A stretch of DNA of 64,000 nucleotides, from positions 124,001 to 188,000 of the forward strand of contig NZ_JACSIT010000067.1 in assembly GCF_014349155.1 (NCBI RefSeq), in the 5' to 3' direction. A program made the position numbers and the translations under genes. Source of the DNA: Neolewinella lacunae (GTDB lineage Bacteria > Bacteroidota > Bacteroidia > Chitinophagales > Saprospiraceae). Each line of letters begins with the position of its first letter. The stretch's first letter is position 1. The notes under the pieces are model-generated. The model searched no databases. It was not told the origin of the DNA and saw nothing but the letters and a program-made list of their open reading frames with translations. Shown here piece by piece: positions 18,096 to 26,241 of the stretch.

Positions 18096-19505
18096 ATGAA
18101 CCCAGTAAAGATCAAATTCGGTACCGACGGCTGGCGGGCCATCATTGCCCAGGAATACACCGTGGACAACGTCATGCGGGTCGCCGAAGGAACCGCGCTG
18201 TGGCTGAAGCAGCAGGGCAGCTCGCGGGTAGTGATCGGCTACGATTGCCGCTTCGCGGGCGAACTTTTTACCGAGACGACTGCGCGGGTTTTTGGTAAGC
18301 ACGGCATTACTTCTCTGGTGGCTCCGGGCTACATCACCACCCCCATGGTCAGCCTGGGCGTAGTGAAAACCGGTGCGGACCTCGGCGTGGTCATCACCGC
18401 CAGCCACAACCCCCCGAGCTACAACGGCTACAAACTTAAGTCCCGCCTGGGTGGCCCATCCGTCCCCGACGACGTCAGCGCCGTGGAAGCCCTCATCCCC
18501 GATGCCGTACCGCAAGACCTGCCCAGCTACGCCGACCTGGTAGAGAAGGGCCTGGTAGAGGTCCACGACTTCGAGCAAATGTACCTTGACCACGTCTACG
18601 CCAACTTCGACGTGCCCCTGATCCGCAACAGCGGCATCGGCATTGCCACCGACGCGATGTACGGGGCGGGACAGCGGGCCATGAAAATCCTCTTGCCCGG
18701 GGCGGTGCACCTGCACAACGAGTACAACCCCAGCTTCTACGGGCAGGCGCCCGAGCCGATTGGCCGCAACCTCACGGAACTGGCCGAAACCATCAAAAAC
18801 GACCCCAAACTCGCCTTGGGTATTGCTACCGACGGCGATGCGGACCGCATTGGCCTTTTCGATGCCGACGGAGAGTTCGTCGATAGCCACCACATCCTCC
18901 TGCTGCTGCTCATGTACCAGTACGAGTACAAGAACATCAAGCAGGGCGAAGTCATCCTGACCTTCTCCGTCACCGATAAGCTCAAGCAGCTGGCCACGAT
19001 GTACGGCCTGCCTTACGAAGTGACCAAGATTGGCTTCAAGTACATTGCCGAGATCATGGCTACGCGCGACGTCATTGTGGGCGGCGAAGAATCCGGCGGA
19101 CTGGCCGTTTCGGGCCACATCCCCGAACGCGACGGCATCTGGATCGGCCTGATGATTGCCGAATACATGGCCAAGACGGGAAAATCCCTCAAGGCCCTCA
19201 TTGCCGACCTCTACGCCAAAGTGGGTTCGTTCCACTGCGACCGCGACGACGTCCACGTGGAAAACGACCGCAAGTGGGCGCTGGTCAAGCAAGCCGAAGA
19301 AAACCCCTGGAAAAAGATTGGTCCCTATACCGTTACCGACGTCCAGCACGTCGACGGCTCCAAATTTTTCCTCGACGGCGAAGACCGCTGGTTTATGGTC
19401 CGGCCCAGCGGCACGGAGCCTGTGTTGCGGGTTTACGCCCAGGGTGCGGATGCTGCGGAAGTTCGCAAGATTTTGGATGCGGCTCGGGAGACTATGGGGA
19501 TATAG
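18096..19505 (+). CDS. Phosphoglucomutase/phosphomannomutase family protein
   Basis: Alpha-D-phosphohexomutase interconverting hexose-1- and hexose-6-phosphates for glycan precursor supply. The 469 residues show all four domain signatures: N-terminal KFGTDGWR, catalytic phosphoserine loop TASHNP (Ser103), Mg-binding DGDADR (246-251), sugar-binding GEESGG, and the C-terminal phosphate loop RPSGTEP. Which sugar is preferred cannot be told from sequence. It is the last ordinary GC-rich gene before the accessory island. Confidence 0.93.
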   Translation: MNPVKIKFGTDGWRAIIAQEYTVDNVMRVAEGTALWLKQQGSSRVVIGYDCRFAGELFTETTARVFGKHGITSLVAPGYITTPMVSLGVVKTGADLGVVITASHNPPSYNGYKLKSRLGGPSVPDDVSAVEALIPDAVPQDLPSYADLVEKGLVEVHDFEQMYLDHVYANFDVPLIRNSGIGIATDAMYGAGQRAMKILLPGAVHLHNEYNPSFYGQAPEPIGRNLTELAETIKNDPKLALGIATDGDADRIGLFDADGEFVDSHHILLLLLMYQYEYKNIKQGEVILTFSVTDKLKQLATMYGLPYEVTKIGFKYIAEIMATRDVIVGGEESGGLAVSGHIPERDGIWIGLMIAEYMAKTGKSLKALIADLYAKVGSFHCDRDDVHVENDRKWALVKQAEENPWKKIGPYTVTDVQHVDGSKFFLDGEDRWFMVRPSGTEPVLRVYAQGADAAEVRKILDAARETMGI

Positions 19506-19592
19506 TTTTTTTCCTCGGTCCCTCTTAAGCACCGGACGCTCAAAGGTTCGAGGTCCTGAAATGGACTCCGAACTGCAACGCAAATTGCTGAT

Positions 19593-19840
19593 GCAACGAA
19601 AACGTCGGGCTTTACCCGACGCTACCCAAGCGTCCCTTCCAGGTGACGGTAAGCGGTGGACCTTTTATAAGTCAGCTGGAGCATCGAACCAACCGCCGAT
19701 AGGCAGTAACGTAGTGACGCAACGAAAACGTCGGGCTTTACCCGACGCTACACAAGCGTCCCTTCCAGGGACAGTAAGCGGTGGACCTTTTATAAGTCAG
19801 CTGGAGCATCGAACCGAACGCCGATAGGCAGTAACGTAGT
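19593..19840 (+). repeat. Tandem repeat, two copies, 126-bp period
   Basis: Copies start at 19593 and 19719 and differ at a handful of positions, including a 3-4 nt length difference. Each contains the hairpin CGTCGGG-CTTTA-CCCGACG (first copy 19603-19621). The period is a multiple of three and the first copy reads open from an ATG at 19561. The second copy loses that frame, so I do not call a gene. Confidence 0.8.
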
Positions 19841-20179
19841 TATAGTTGCCGATTTGGGCTCGTTACTTATCCAATCCACACGGCATGACGAAGGGCCTCT
19901 TTTTCAGCTGGGAAGGTTGCAGTAAAACACTTTTCCGAAGCCTAACTCCCCTACCCCATCCCTGGCTAATTCACTCCGAATCCAATATCTTTCTCCCCCG
20001 ATGAAATCCTTCGCCCTGTTCCTATTCTCACCATACCTGCCCGATGCTCGCTTCGACGTATGGGGGGCGGAGACTTGTTGGGGGGGGAGGACATATCATC
20101 TCTCTAGAAAATATTTTTTGCGGAGGGGTGGATTTTTAGGGGAGTTCACTTACCTTGCGTTTGAACAAGTGCCAAATGG

Positions 20180-20370
20180 GGTGCTTTGCAAACACCTTGC
20201 GGCTTTGCTTTGTCCACCTATTTACTCGAACGCGGTACTGACGTGTGCTATAGCCAGGAGGTGCTGGGCTACAAAGACAGCAAGACCACTTTGCTTTATA
20301 CTCATGTTTCGGATCAGTACCTGCGCAGTATCTTCAAACCTTTGGATGACCTGCTGGGTGGGTGGGGGGG
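20180..20370 (+). pseudogene. Tyrosine recombinase/integrase remnant (C-terminal catalytic part)
   Basis: Two overlapping frames reconstruct the end of a phage/integron-type tyrosine recombinase. TLRLCF in one frame corresponds to the usual TLRHSF. After a frameshift comes STYLLERGTDVCYSQEVLGYKDSKTT and then LLYTHVSDQYLRSIFKPLDDLL. The catalytic Tyr (in YTHVS) remains, but the conserved His after the Arg is lost and no upstream domain is present. It marks past mobility at the island border. Confidence 0.75.
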
Positions 20371-20435
20371 GAGTTGTGAGGGTTGTTGCGGGGATAGGGT
20401 AGTTAGCTGCAAAAAAATAATTGAAAACAGTTAGA

Positions 20436-22223
20436 ATGAAAGAATTAAGAGAGGTAATTAACTATTATCTTAAAACGCATGATACAGAATGGCTACAAGA
20501 TGATATGAGTTTCATAATATCATTAATTGCATTAATTGGCACTATAACAATTATTTTATTAAAATTTTTTAGATATGTAATCGAAAATTACAAAAAAAGG
20601 TTACTAATAAAAGATATGTCGCCGTTTTATACGTATTCCGAGGTTCACAAAGCAACAAATAATTTTATCGAACCAAGAAGCCAGAATGTACCACCAAATG
20701 ATTTTGAAGAATTATCCGAGAATAACTCGATAGTAATATCTAAACCCATAATCGACTTCTTTATGGATGAAGGCTTTACAGATAATAATAATAGTAGCGG
20801 AAAATTCTATTTTATCCTTGCTGGCGCAGGGATGGGGAAAACCACCTTTTTGCTGAACCTTTATTTAAAATATAAATATTCGTTTTTTAAATTTTGGGCC
20901 AGAAATAAGTATTCAATTCTGATGTTTCCTTTAGGATATGAAGACGTAGATAGCGAAATTGAAAAAATTAAAAATAAAGAAAACACCATTTTATTACTTG
21001 ATGCTTTTGATGAAGACATGAAAGCTTCTCATGACATAGAAAAGAGATTGGATGACTTATATGAATTGACATGGAGATTCAGAAAAGTTGTTATTACATG
21101 TAGGACACAGTTTTTCGCGAATGAAAACAGCGAACCTAATTTAACCAAAGTTAAGAAGTATGGAGGAGAAAAAGGTTTTCATAATGTTGGAAAGTTGTAT
21201 TTATCTCCGTTTGATGATAAAGAAGTCACGACTTATTTGAAAAGGAAATTTATATACAGATTATTCCCTAAGTTTAGAAAATATAGTAATGCCAAATCAG
21301 TAATGAATCACTCAGGTGACTTATTAGTTAGACCCATGTTGCTTTCTTATATAGATACAATACTGGATACTCCTATTCCTAAGTATTCATTACCTAATCT
21401 GACATATAGCAGTTTAATTAAGTCTTGGCTTCAGCGAGAATCAAATCGAAATACACCTGATGATAGAGAAGTTTACTTCAACAATCTCTATGACTTCTCA
21501 GTTGAAGTTGCCAAGCATGTGTACGTGAATAGCATATCTGATTTAAGAATTTCACAAGAAGAGGCTATTAAAATTGCAGATGACAATCATATAGTCCTTA
21601 ACAAAATAGACGTTACGAGTAGGTCACTATTAAATCGAGACTCAAAGGGCTTCTATAAGTTCTCCCATAAATCAATACTTGAATATTTTTTGTCAATATA
21701 TCTTCTTAGGAACAATTCCGAAGTTTTAAAATTTGATTTTAAATCATTTGATTTATGTGGCAGGTTTTATTTATTTTACGGCTTGACAATAGGTTATAAA
21801 AAACTTCAGTATTTAAAAATTAGAGATATTCATCAAGGAAAGTCTATTTATTTCGACGATTCCGAATGGAGTGATTTTTGTAGGCATGGTGCAAATAGAT
21901 GTATTGGGGAAATTGAAAATATATTGTACTTGTACATCAACTTTAGAAATAAAATCGGGCTGGAATACAGTGGAATGATTTCGTACCCTCATTACGAGTA
22001 TTCAGTCATGCGTTCAAAAAGCGAGAATTTGCTTGATGGAGAAGAATCTTTTTTAAAAGCAAGAATAGAACTTAGTTCAGTTTATGAATCAATTAAGAAT
22101 AATAAAAGCTATATGGAATACTTGCAAACTTATCAGAAGAAGAATGCTTATAATAACTCAGTAGATGAATCACTTTACGAAGGTTTAGAGTTAGAGGTTA
22201 ATGAAAAATCGATTAGACCATAA
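20436..22223 (+). CDS. Membrane-anchored NACHT-type STAND NTPase
   Basis: A 595-residue protein from an ATG at 20436; a TTG five codons upstream is possible. A single hydrophobic helix (about residues 24-49) is followed by a NACHT-like NTPase: Walker A GAGMGKTT (130-137), Walker B ILLLDAFDED (about 185-194) with the extra acidic residues typical of NACHT, and sensor VVITCRTQFF. The conserved FSHKSILEYFLSIYLL motif lies near residue 408, followed by about 170 residues of unclassified C-terminal region. No WD, LRR or TPR repeats are seen. Bacterial NACHT proteins include antiphage defence proteins; that role here is inference. The gene is strongly AT-rich against its surroundings and has a possible partner 80 bp downstream. 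Confidence 0.85.
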   Translation: MKELREVINYYLKTHDTEWLQDDMSFIISLIALIGTITIILLKFFRYVIENYKKRLLIKDMSPFYTYSEVHKATNNFIEPRSQNVPPNDFEELSENNSIVISKPIIDFFMDEGFTDNNNSSGKFYFILAGAGMGKTTFLLNLYLKYKYSFFKFWARNKYSILMFPLGYEDVDSEIEKIKNKENTILLLDAFDEDMKASHDIEKRLDDLYELTWRFRKVVITCRTQFFANENSEPNLTKVKKYGGEKGFHNVGKLYLSPFDDKEVTTYLKRKFIYRLFPKFRKYSNAKSVMNHSGDLLVRPMLLSYIDTILDTPIPKYSLPNLTYSSLIKSWLQRESNRNTPDDREVYFNNLYDFSVEVAKHVYVNSISDLRISQEEAIKIADDNHIVLNKIDVTSRSLLNRDSKGFYKFSHKSILEYFLSIYLLRNNSEVLKFDFKSFDLCGRFYLFYGLTIGYKKLQYLKIRDIHQGKSIYFDDSEWSDFCRHGANRCIGEIENILYLYINFRNKIGLEYSGMISYPHYEYSVMRSKSENLLDGEESFLKARIELSSVYESIKNNKSYMEYLQTYQKKNAYNNSVDESLYEGLELEVNEKSIRP

Positions 22224-22232
22224 ATGAAGCTA

Positions 22233-22287
22233 ACACTGCGCCACCCTCAACCGGCTAAGGCCGGCTGCGGTGGCCCTTCCGTTACCA
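22233..22287. other. GC-rich hairpin between the NACHT gene and the next gene
   Basis: Nested stems GCCACC/GGTGGC and CCGGC-TAAG-GCCGG, flanked by GCTAAC on the left and GTTACC on the right, in otherwise AT-rich DNA. It could be a terminator or an attC-like recombination site. It matches the integron consensus only loosely. Confidence 0.45.
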
Positions 22288-22303
22288 TCCATAAAAGTAA
22301 TTA

Positions 22304-23740
22304 ATGGAAGAAGATAATAAATTCAAACCAGTGGATATTACCAAGATTGGCCCAATGTGGCAATTAGAAGGCGATATTATATGGTGGCCAGTCAAATCAA
22401 GACCTTTAGTTGGTTTTGAAATTAAAGATATCGAAGGAACAGAACAGTTTTTTCAATCAATACATAATGCCGCAAACAGTTGGTGGGAATCTTTTCCCAA
22501 CTGTTGTGATACACATAAAAAATTTAACTCTTTACCTAACTTTGACAAAGAAGAATACAATTTTGTCAAAGATCAGATTTATAACAGTGTACGATATTTC
22601 ATTCATTGCTTAGAAACTAATATAGATAAAGAAGATTGGTTTCAAAGAATTACAGAATATTATGATTATCTTAATTGGAATTTTGGAAGTCCAAGATGGG
22701 GAAGCCATCTGTTCGATAATTCAATTACAAACTTTATTGACTGGGCTAAATTTGACCATATTGAATTCACAGATGAAATGAAACTCAGTCTCTTAGAACA
22801 CATCTCACCAGGTAGACTTGAAATCGAAAATCGGAAGAAAAAAAATGGTGATATTGGAGAGTTGTATCAAATATTTGAAAAATGGCTAAACTCAATGCCA
22901 AGTATAGGTGAAATATCGAAAATAAAGGAAAGGCTCACTGGTAAATTGCCCATGAATTTATTCATAACCAATACAACTCCAAATAGATACTCTGGAATCG
23001 CTATATCTAATGTAAAGAGTAATGATCAATTGGTTTTAGATCTGGAATCATACAGTAAAACTCTACTTTTAGCAGTTGAGACAACAATCAAAAATAAATT
23101 CTTAGAAGATAATCAGGCAGTTATACAATTGATCAATGAAAAATTAAGAATTAGACAAGTAAAATTGTTTAAATCAAATTCAAATATTAATCAAGCGGCA
23201 GAAAAATTGGTTTCAGAATGGCTCAATATGTGGATTGATTATTTCCTTGAATTTAAATCTGTTGATACAGATGGTAAATTAAATGAACTTATAAGAGATA
23301 CTAATACATTTATGCATAGGTATATCGAAATATTTGACGTATTAGATTCAAAAATCGCAGAACTTAAATGTGTGGTTACTGATTTTATGGAATCAGTAGA
23401 TCAACATATAAAGGATGCTTTACAATTATCGACTGAAGAAATAATCAATGATCCAAAAATAGGAAGTCTATCAGAAGGTGAACTAACAAAAATTCTAAAG
23501 GCCATCACAACCAAGTTAGAAACAGCGGGTAACAATAAAACAACAAATGTCATTAACGCTACCAACAAATCAACTATAGCTGTTAAACATAAACTAAAAT
23601 TATCTATCCCATTGTTTTTATTTACCAAGTATGAGGGAGAAATAGAGTTAGGAAATAACCAACATTTGCCAAAAAATCTGAAAGAATTGAAATCGCTATT
23701 GTTTAAAAACAAAGAAAATACGGATGGTAACAAGCCGTGA
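22304..23740 (+). CDS. Hypothetical protein, 478 residues (island gene)
   Basis: I do not recognise a family. It is AT-rich, soluble, acidic-to-neutral, without signal peptide or membrane helix. The first 200 residues are rich in Trp and aromatic residues (GPMWQLEGDIIWWPVKSRP, ANSWWESFPN, LNWNFGSPRWGS). The middle (about 230-400) is predicted helical. The C-terminus contains an NNKTTNVINATNKSTIAVKHKLK segment followed by a short hydrophobic stretch, IPLFLFTKY. It lies 80 bp downstream of the NACHT gene in the same direction and could be its effector or regulator, but nothing in the sequence proves this. Confidence 0.75.
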   Translation: MEEDNKFKPVDITKIGPMWQLEGDIIWWPVKSRPLVGFEIKDIEGTEQFFQSIHNAANSWWESFPNCCDTHKKFNSLPNFDKEEYNFVKDQIYNSVRYFIHCLETNIDKEDWFQRITEYYDYLNWNFGSPRWGSHLFDNSITNFIDWAKFDHIEFTDEMKLSLLEHISPGRLEIENRKKKNGDIGELYQIFEKWLNSMPSIGEISKIKERLTGKLPMNLFITNTTPNRYSGIAISNVKSNDQLVLDLESYSKTLLLAVETTIKNKFLEDNQAVIQLINEKLRIRQVKLFKSNSNINQAAEKLVSEWLNMWIDYFLEFKSVDTDGKLNELIRDTNTFMHRYIEIFDVLDSKIAELKCVVTDFMESVDQHIKDALQLSTEEIINDPKIGSLSEGELTKILKAITTKLETAGNNKTTNVINATNKSTIAVKHKLKLSIPLFLFTKYEGEIELGNNQHLPKNLKELKSLLFKNKENTDGNKP

Positions 23741-24040
23741 CCACGATCATGCCTTCTAAGTCAGCACGATGGGTACGACCGATCCATTAACCACCTGCCA
23801 CCCCTCAATCATAAGGAACGAGCCTCTGCAAAAATTGTAACCCGAATCTCCCCCAATACCCAGCAGCTTTCCGCTGGAGAAGTAAGGGTCAAAGCGTGAT
23901 GGGCTATAGTTTTGAGCCGGAAGATTTGGATAGGAGGAGGGGAAGGCGTAGATTTGGCTGGTGGCTAATAATGGCTGTGCGGGAGGCCCTTCCATTCGAT
24001 CGGGGGGGCGCATAGCCTGGGCGTTAGCAAGCATTAAAAA
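23741..24040. other. Intergenic stretch with GC-rich insert in the AT-rich island
   Basis: This 300-bp stretch is noticeably more GC-rich than the genes on either side. A 92-codon minus-strand ORF (24034-23756) is open but matches nothing I recognise and has no visible ribosome-binding context. The stretch ends in GGGCGTTAGC just before the next gene, reminiscent of a cassette boundary. Confidence 0.4.
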
Positions 24041-24448
24041 ATGAACGACAAGGTTTACATAAAAATTGACGCCCCGAAAGGGAAACCTTCACCTCCACCA
24101 GAACGACTAAAAAGGACAATGGAGAATGCCGTTGTCAAAATCTTGACGACAATTATTCCAAAAGCAAATCCCGACTTTGAACACCTGCTGGACAAAGTCG
24201 ACCACTGGAAAATTGAATTTGACAAAACGGAAAACGCGGCTTGGAGAGAAATAGGGTTTGACAAGGACGGAGTTTCGATTGTAGCAATGCCGCTCGGAGA
24301 CAATTATGGTTTTTGGACAGACAACCAACTGACGATGGACGACTACGAAAATTTTGACCCGAAACTAATAACAAAGGAAGAGTTTGACAGCGACTGGACA
24401 GACTTTGAAAAGAAAAATCAAAAAATAAAGCTTGCCAACAAAGGTTAA
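24041..24448 (+). CDS. Small hypothetical protein, 135 residues (island gene)
   Basis: Unrecognised acidic, soluble protein. It begins MNDKVYIKIDAPKGKPSPPPERL, has a hydrophobic helix NAVVKILTTIIPKANPDFEHLL, then a beta-rich part (WREIGFDKDGVSIVAMPLGDNYGFWTD) and ends in a lysine-rich tail. The layout (one short ORF between CGTTAGC and a TTAAC...GTTAGC hairpin) resembles a mobile gene cassette. It could be an immunity-type or toxin-antidote protein, which is speculation. Confidence 0.6.
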   Translation: MNDKVYIKIDAPKGKPSPPPERLKRTMENAVVKILTTIIPKANPDFEHLLDKVDHWKIEFDKTENAAWREIGFDKDGVSIVAMPLGDNYGFWTDNQLTMDDYENFDPKLITKEEFDSDWTDFEKKNQKIKLANKG

Positions 24449-24482
24449 CAAAACATGCCCTTCGGGACACGTTGGTTAGCCG
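24443..24482 (+). other. Imperfect hairpin resembling an attC-like site
   Basis: GGTTAAC at the left pairs with GTTAGCC at the right. Inside, AACATGCCC pairs imperfectly with GGGACACGTT around a TTC loop, leaving one bulged A. Extrahelical bases in an imperfect stem are a feature of integron attC sites. The outer boxes deviate from RYYYAAC/GTTRRRY. It could equally be a terminator of the preceding small gene. Confidence 0.4.
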
Positions 24483-24536
24483 AGACCACTACATAGCCAA
24501 ATTAAAATTGACGTTTTCCTTTTGGACAAATGAAAT

Positions 24537-25619
24537 ATGAATAAAGTTCTCAAAATTGGGGTGGTAGGATTCAGTAGCAATCAATTTGATCGACAAGCTG
24601 CTGTCAGAATACTGGAAGCTGAATTTAAAAAACTAGCCCAAAAACATTTGGGGCATCGATCCATAGAAATTGTCAGTGGCTACACCGCTATGGGGGTCCC
24701 TAAAATTGCTTACGAACTGGCGGAAAAATTTGGCTTTACTAAAGTGGGGTTTAGCGCCCGCCAAGCTTTCAAGGTGAAAAGCGGATTGTATAAAGTAGAT
24801 AAAGAAATAATTATAGGAGAAAAATTCGGAGACGAATCCGTTGATTTTATCGAATACATCGATGGATTGATTAGGGTAGGCGGTGGACAACAAAGTAGAA
24901 ACGAAGTTGAACTATTCAAGGAAGCAAATAAAGAATTGCCCATAGATAAAATTTTGAAAGAGTACGAAATAGCATGGCTTGGGATCAAACCCAATATCAC
25001 TTCACCACCATCAAATGTGCCGCCAATGGAAAAAAATACGAACGAGAAAATTATTTTAAAGCTAGATGAAGACCACGAAATCACCATTTACCGAGGGATC
25101 CAGGAATTTCAACTTTCGGCACCTGACTTTAAGCACTTATGGGAAAGCCATCCAAGTGAATTTCACGAAGTTATGATGCATGGGAAGTTAGTGAAAACCC
25201 CAAGATGGCAGCAAGCCTACGGTAAAAGCTATGAGTATACCGGATCAAAAAACAATGCCCTACCAATAACTGAAGAGCATTTAAAATATCTAGCCTGGTG
25301 CAAGAAAGAGGTGGACGACAGAATAAACGGGTTGCTGATCAATTGGTATTCTGGAGAATTACAGCACTACATAGGGAAGCACCGAGACTCCACCAAAGGC
25401 CTCATGAGCGGCAGCCCAATCGTCACCATCTCCCATGGCGGTGAGAGGGTATTCAGATTCCGGCCTTTCCGTGGAGAAGGTTTTATGGACATCACAGTAG
25501 AAGATGGGGATGTTGTTATAGTTCCCTGGAAAACCAATAAAAGTTTCACCCACGAAGTTCCCTATCACAAGAAGTTCACGAAGGACAGAATCTCCATAAC
25601 GCTGAGGGCGTATGAGTAA
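24537..25619 (+). CDS. SLOG/LOG-like Rossmann domain fused to an AlkB-like 2OG-Fe(II) dioxygenase
   Basis: A 360-residue two-domain protein. Residues 1-135 look like a SLOG-superfamily Rossmann fold: KIGVVGFSS, then IVSGYTAMGVPKIAYELAEKFG (44-66), and VGGGQQSRNEVELFKEANK (114-132), which resembles the GG..T..E motif. Residues 175-360 look like AlkB: RWQQAYGKSYEYTG, NWYSGELQHYIGKHRD with iron ligands His282/Asp284, the third ligand His339 in FTHEV, and the 2OG/substrate arginines 351 and 357 in RISITLRAY. AlkB proteins oxidatively demethylate nucleic acids; SLOG domains bind or cleave nucleotides. The fusion is unusual. Role in modifying or sensing nucleic acid is inferred. Confidence 0.8.
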   Translation: MNKVLKIGVVGFSSNQFDRQAAVRILEAEFKKLAQKHLGHRSIEIVSGYTAMGVPKIAYELAEKFGFTKVGFSARQAFKVKSGLYKVDKEIIIGEKFGDESVDFIEYIDGLIRVGGGQQSRNEVELFKEANKELPIDKILKEYEIAWLGIKPNITSPPSNVPPMEKNTNEKIILKLDEDHEITIYRGIQEFQLSAPDFKHLWESHPSEFHEVMMHGKLVKTPRWQQAYGKSYEYTGSKNNALPITEEHLKYLAWCKKEVDDRINGLLINWYSGELQHYIGKHRDSTKGLMSGSPIVTISHGGERVFRFRPFRGEGFMDITVEDGDVVIVPWKTNKSFTHEVPYHKKFTKDRISITLRAYE

Positions 25620-25709
25620 TCTTGAACAGTATGGACTACAAAACCCACTACCTAGAGTACACCTGTGCCCTCGGCCAACCCTCAAACCATTCACCAAAAC
25701 GACTAAACA

Positions 25710-26165
25710 ATGAAATCATCACATCACCTAAATGCTTTAGCTTTCACCATTCCACTCCTTTTGCTTGCCTGCGTCAAGGCAGATAAGGCACCCATCAGCG
25801 CTGCTGACATGTGGGGTTGCCATCGCGCCGTAACTTGGGATTCCTTAAGTGTAAAAGAAGCTTTGACGGGCGAATGGAAGTGGGAATACATCGGTTGCTA
25901 CTGGAATTATGAGGATGCCAACTACGATGAATTTGCTGGATTAACCATCGAATTTAACGCCGATAGCACGCTGGAGGTAAGAGAAAACGGGGTACTGACC
26001 CAAACCTCGAATTGGGAAGTTGTCATTCGCGATGGCGACTTATTTGGGATTGACGTCGACCCACGGGTGCATCAACTTTATGGACGAATATTACTCTGTA
26101 ACGACCGAGTAAAATTTGACCACAGCTACATTGACGGATGCGACAACTTTTTCAAAAGGCGGTAG
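25710..26165 (+). CDS. Putative lipoprotein with lipocalin-like C-terminal part
   Basis: A 151-residue protein with a lipoprotein signal (lipobox LLLAC, Cys at about residue 21). The mature part contains LTGEWKWEYIGCYW...GLTIEFNADSTLEVRENG, the pattern of small lipocalin-like lipoproteins of Bacteroidota that measure 'GxWxW...F..D.T'. Four further cysteines may form disulfides. Function is unknown. It is the last gene of the accessory segment, and its composition is intermediate between island and core. Confidence 0.7.
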   Translation: MKSSHHLNALAFTIPLLLLACVKADKAPISAADMWGCHRAVTWDSLSVKEALTGEWKWEYIGCYWNYEDANYDEFAGLTIEFNADSTLEVRENGVLTQTSNWEVVIRDGDLFGIDVDPRVHQLYGRILLCNDRVKFDHSYIDGCDNFFKRR

Positions 26166-26241
26166 TCGGAACCATTGAATCCTCAAACTGCCCAGCCATT
26201 GGTGTCTTAAAAAGGTACGCTACAAAAGCCTAAACCCCGAT

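Larger units (their letters stand above)
19506..20435. other. Repeat-rich intergenic region at the left edge of the AT-rich island
   Basis: No intact gene is seen. It contains a two-copy tandem repeat (19593-19840) and a degraded tyrosine-recombinase fragment (20180-20370). Base composition drops sharply after about 20400. Confidence 0.7.

Noticed and set aside
20001-20402. 133-codon ORF over the recombinase remnant
   Set aside because: It reads the remnant partly in the wrong frame; the recombinase similarity is split between two frames, so it is a pseudogene rather than a gene.
23756-24034. 92-codon minus-strand ORF in the island
   Set aside because: Proline-rich, no recognised family, opposite to all island genes. 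Kept only as a note in the intergenic entry.
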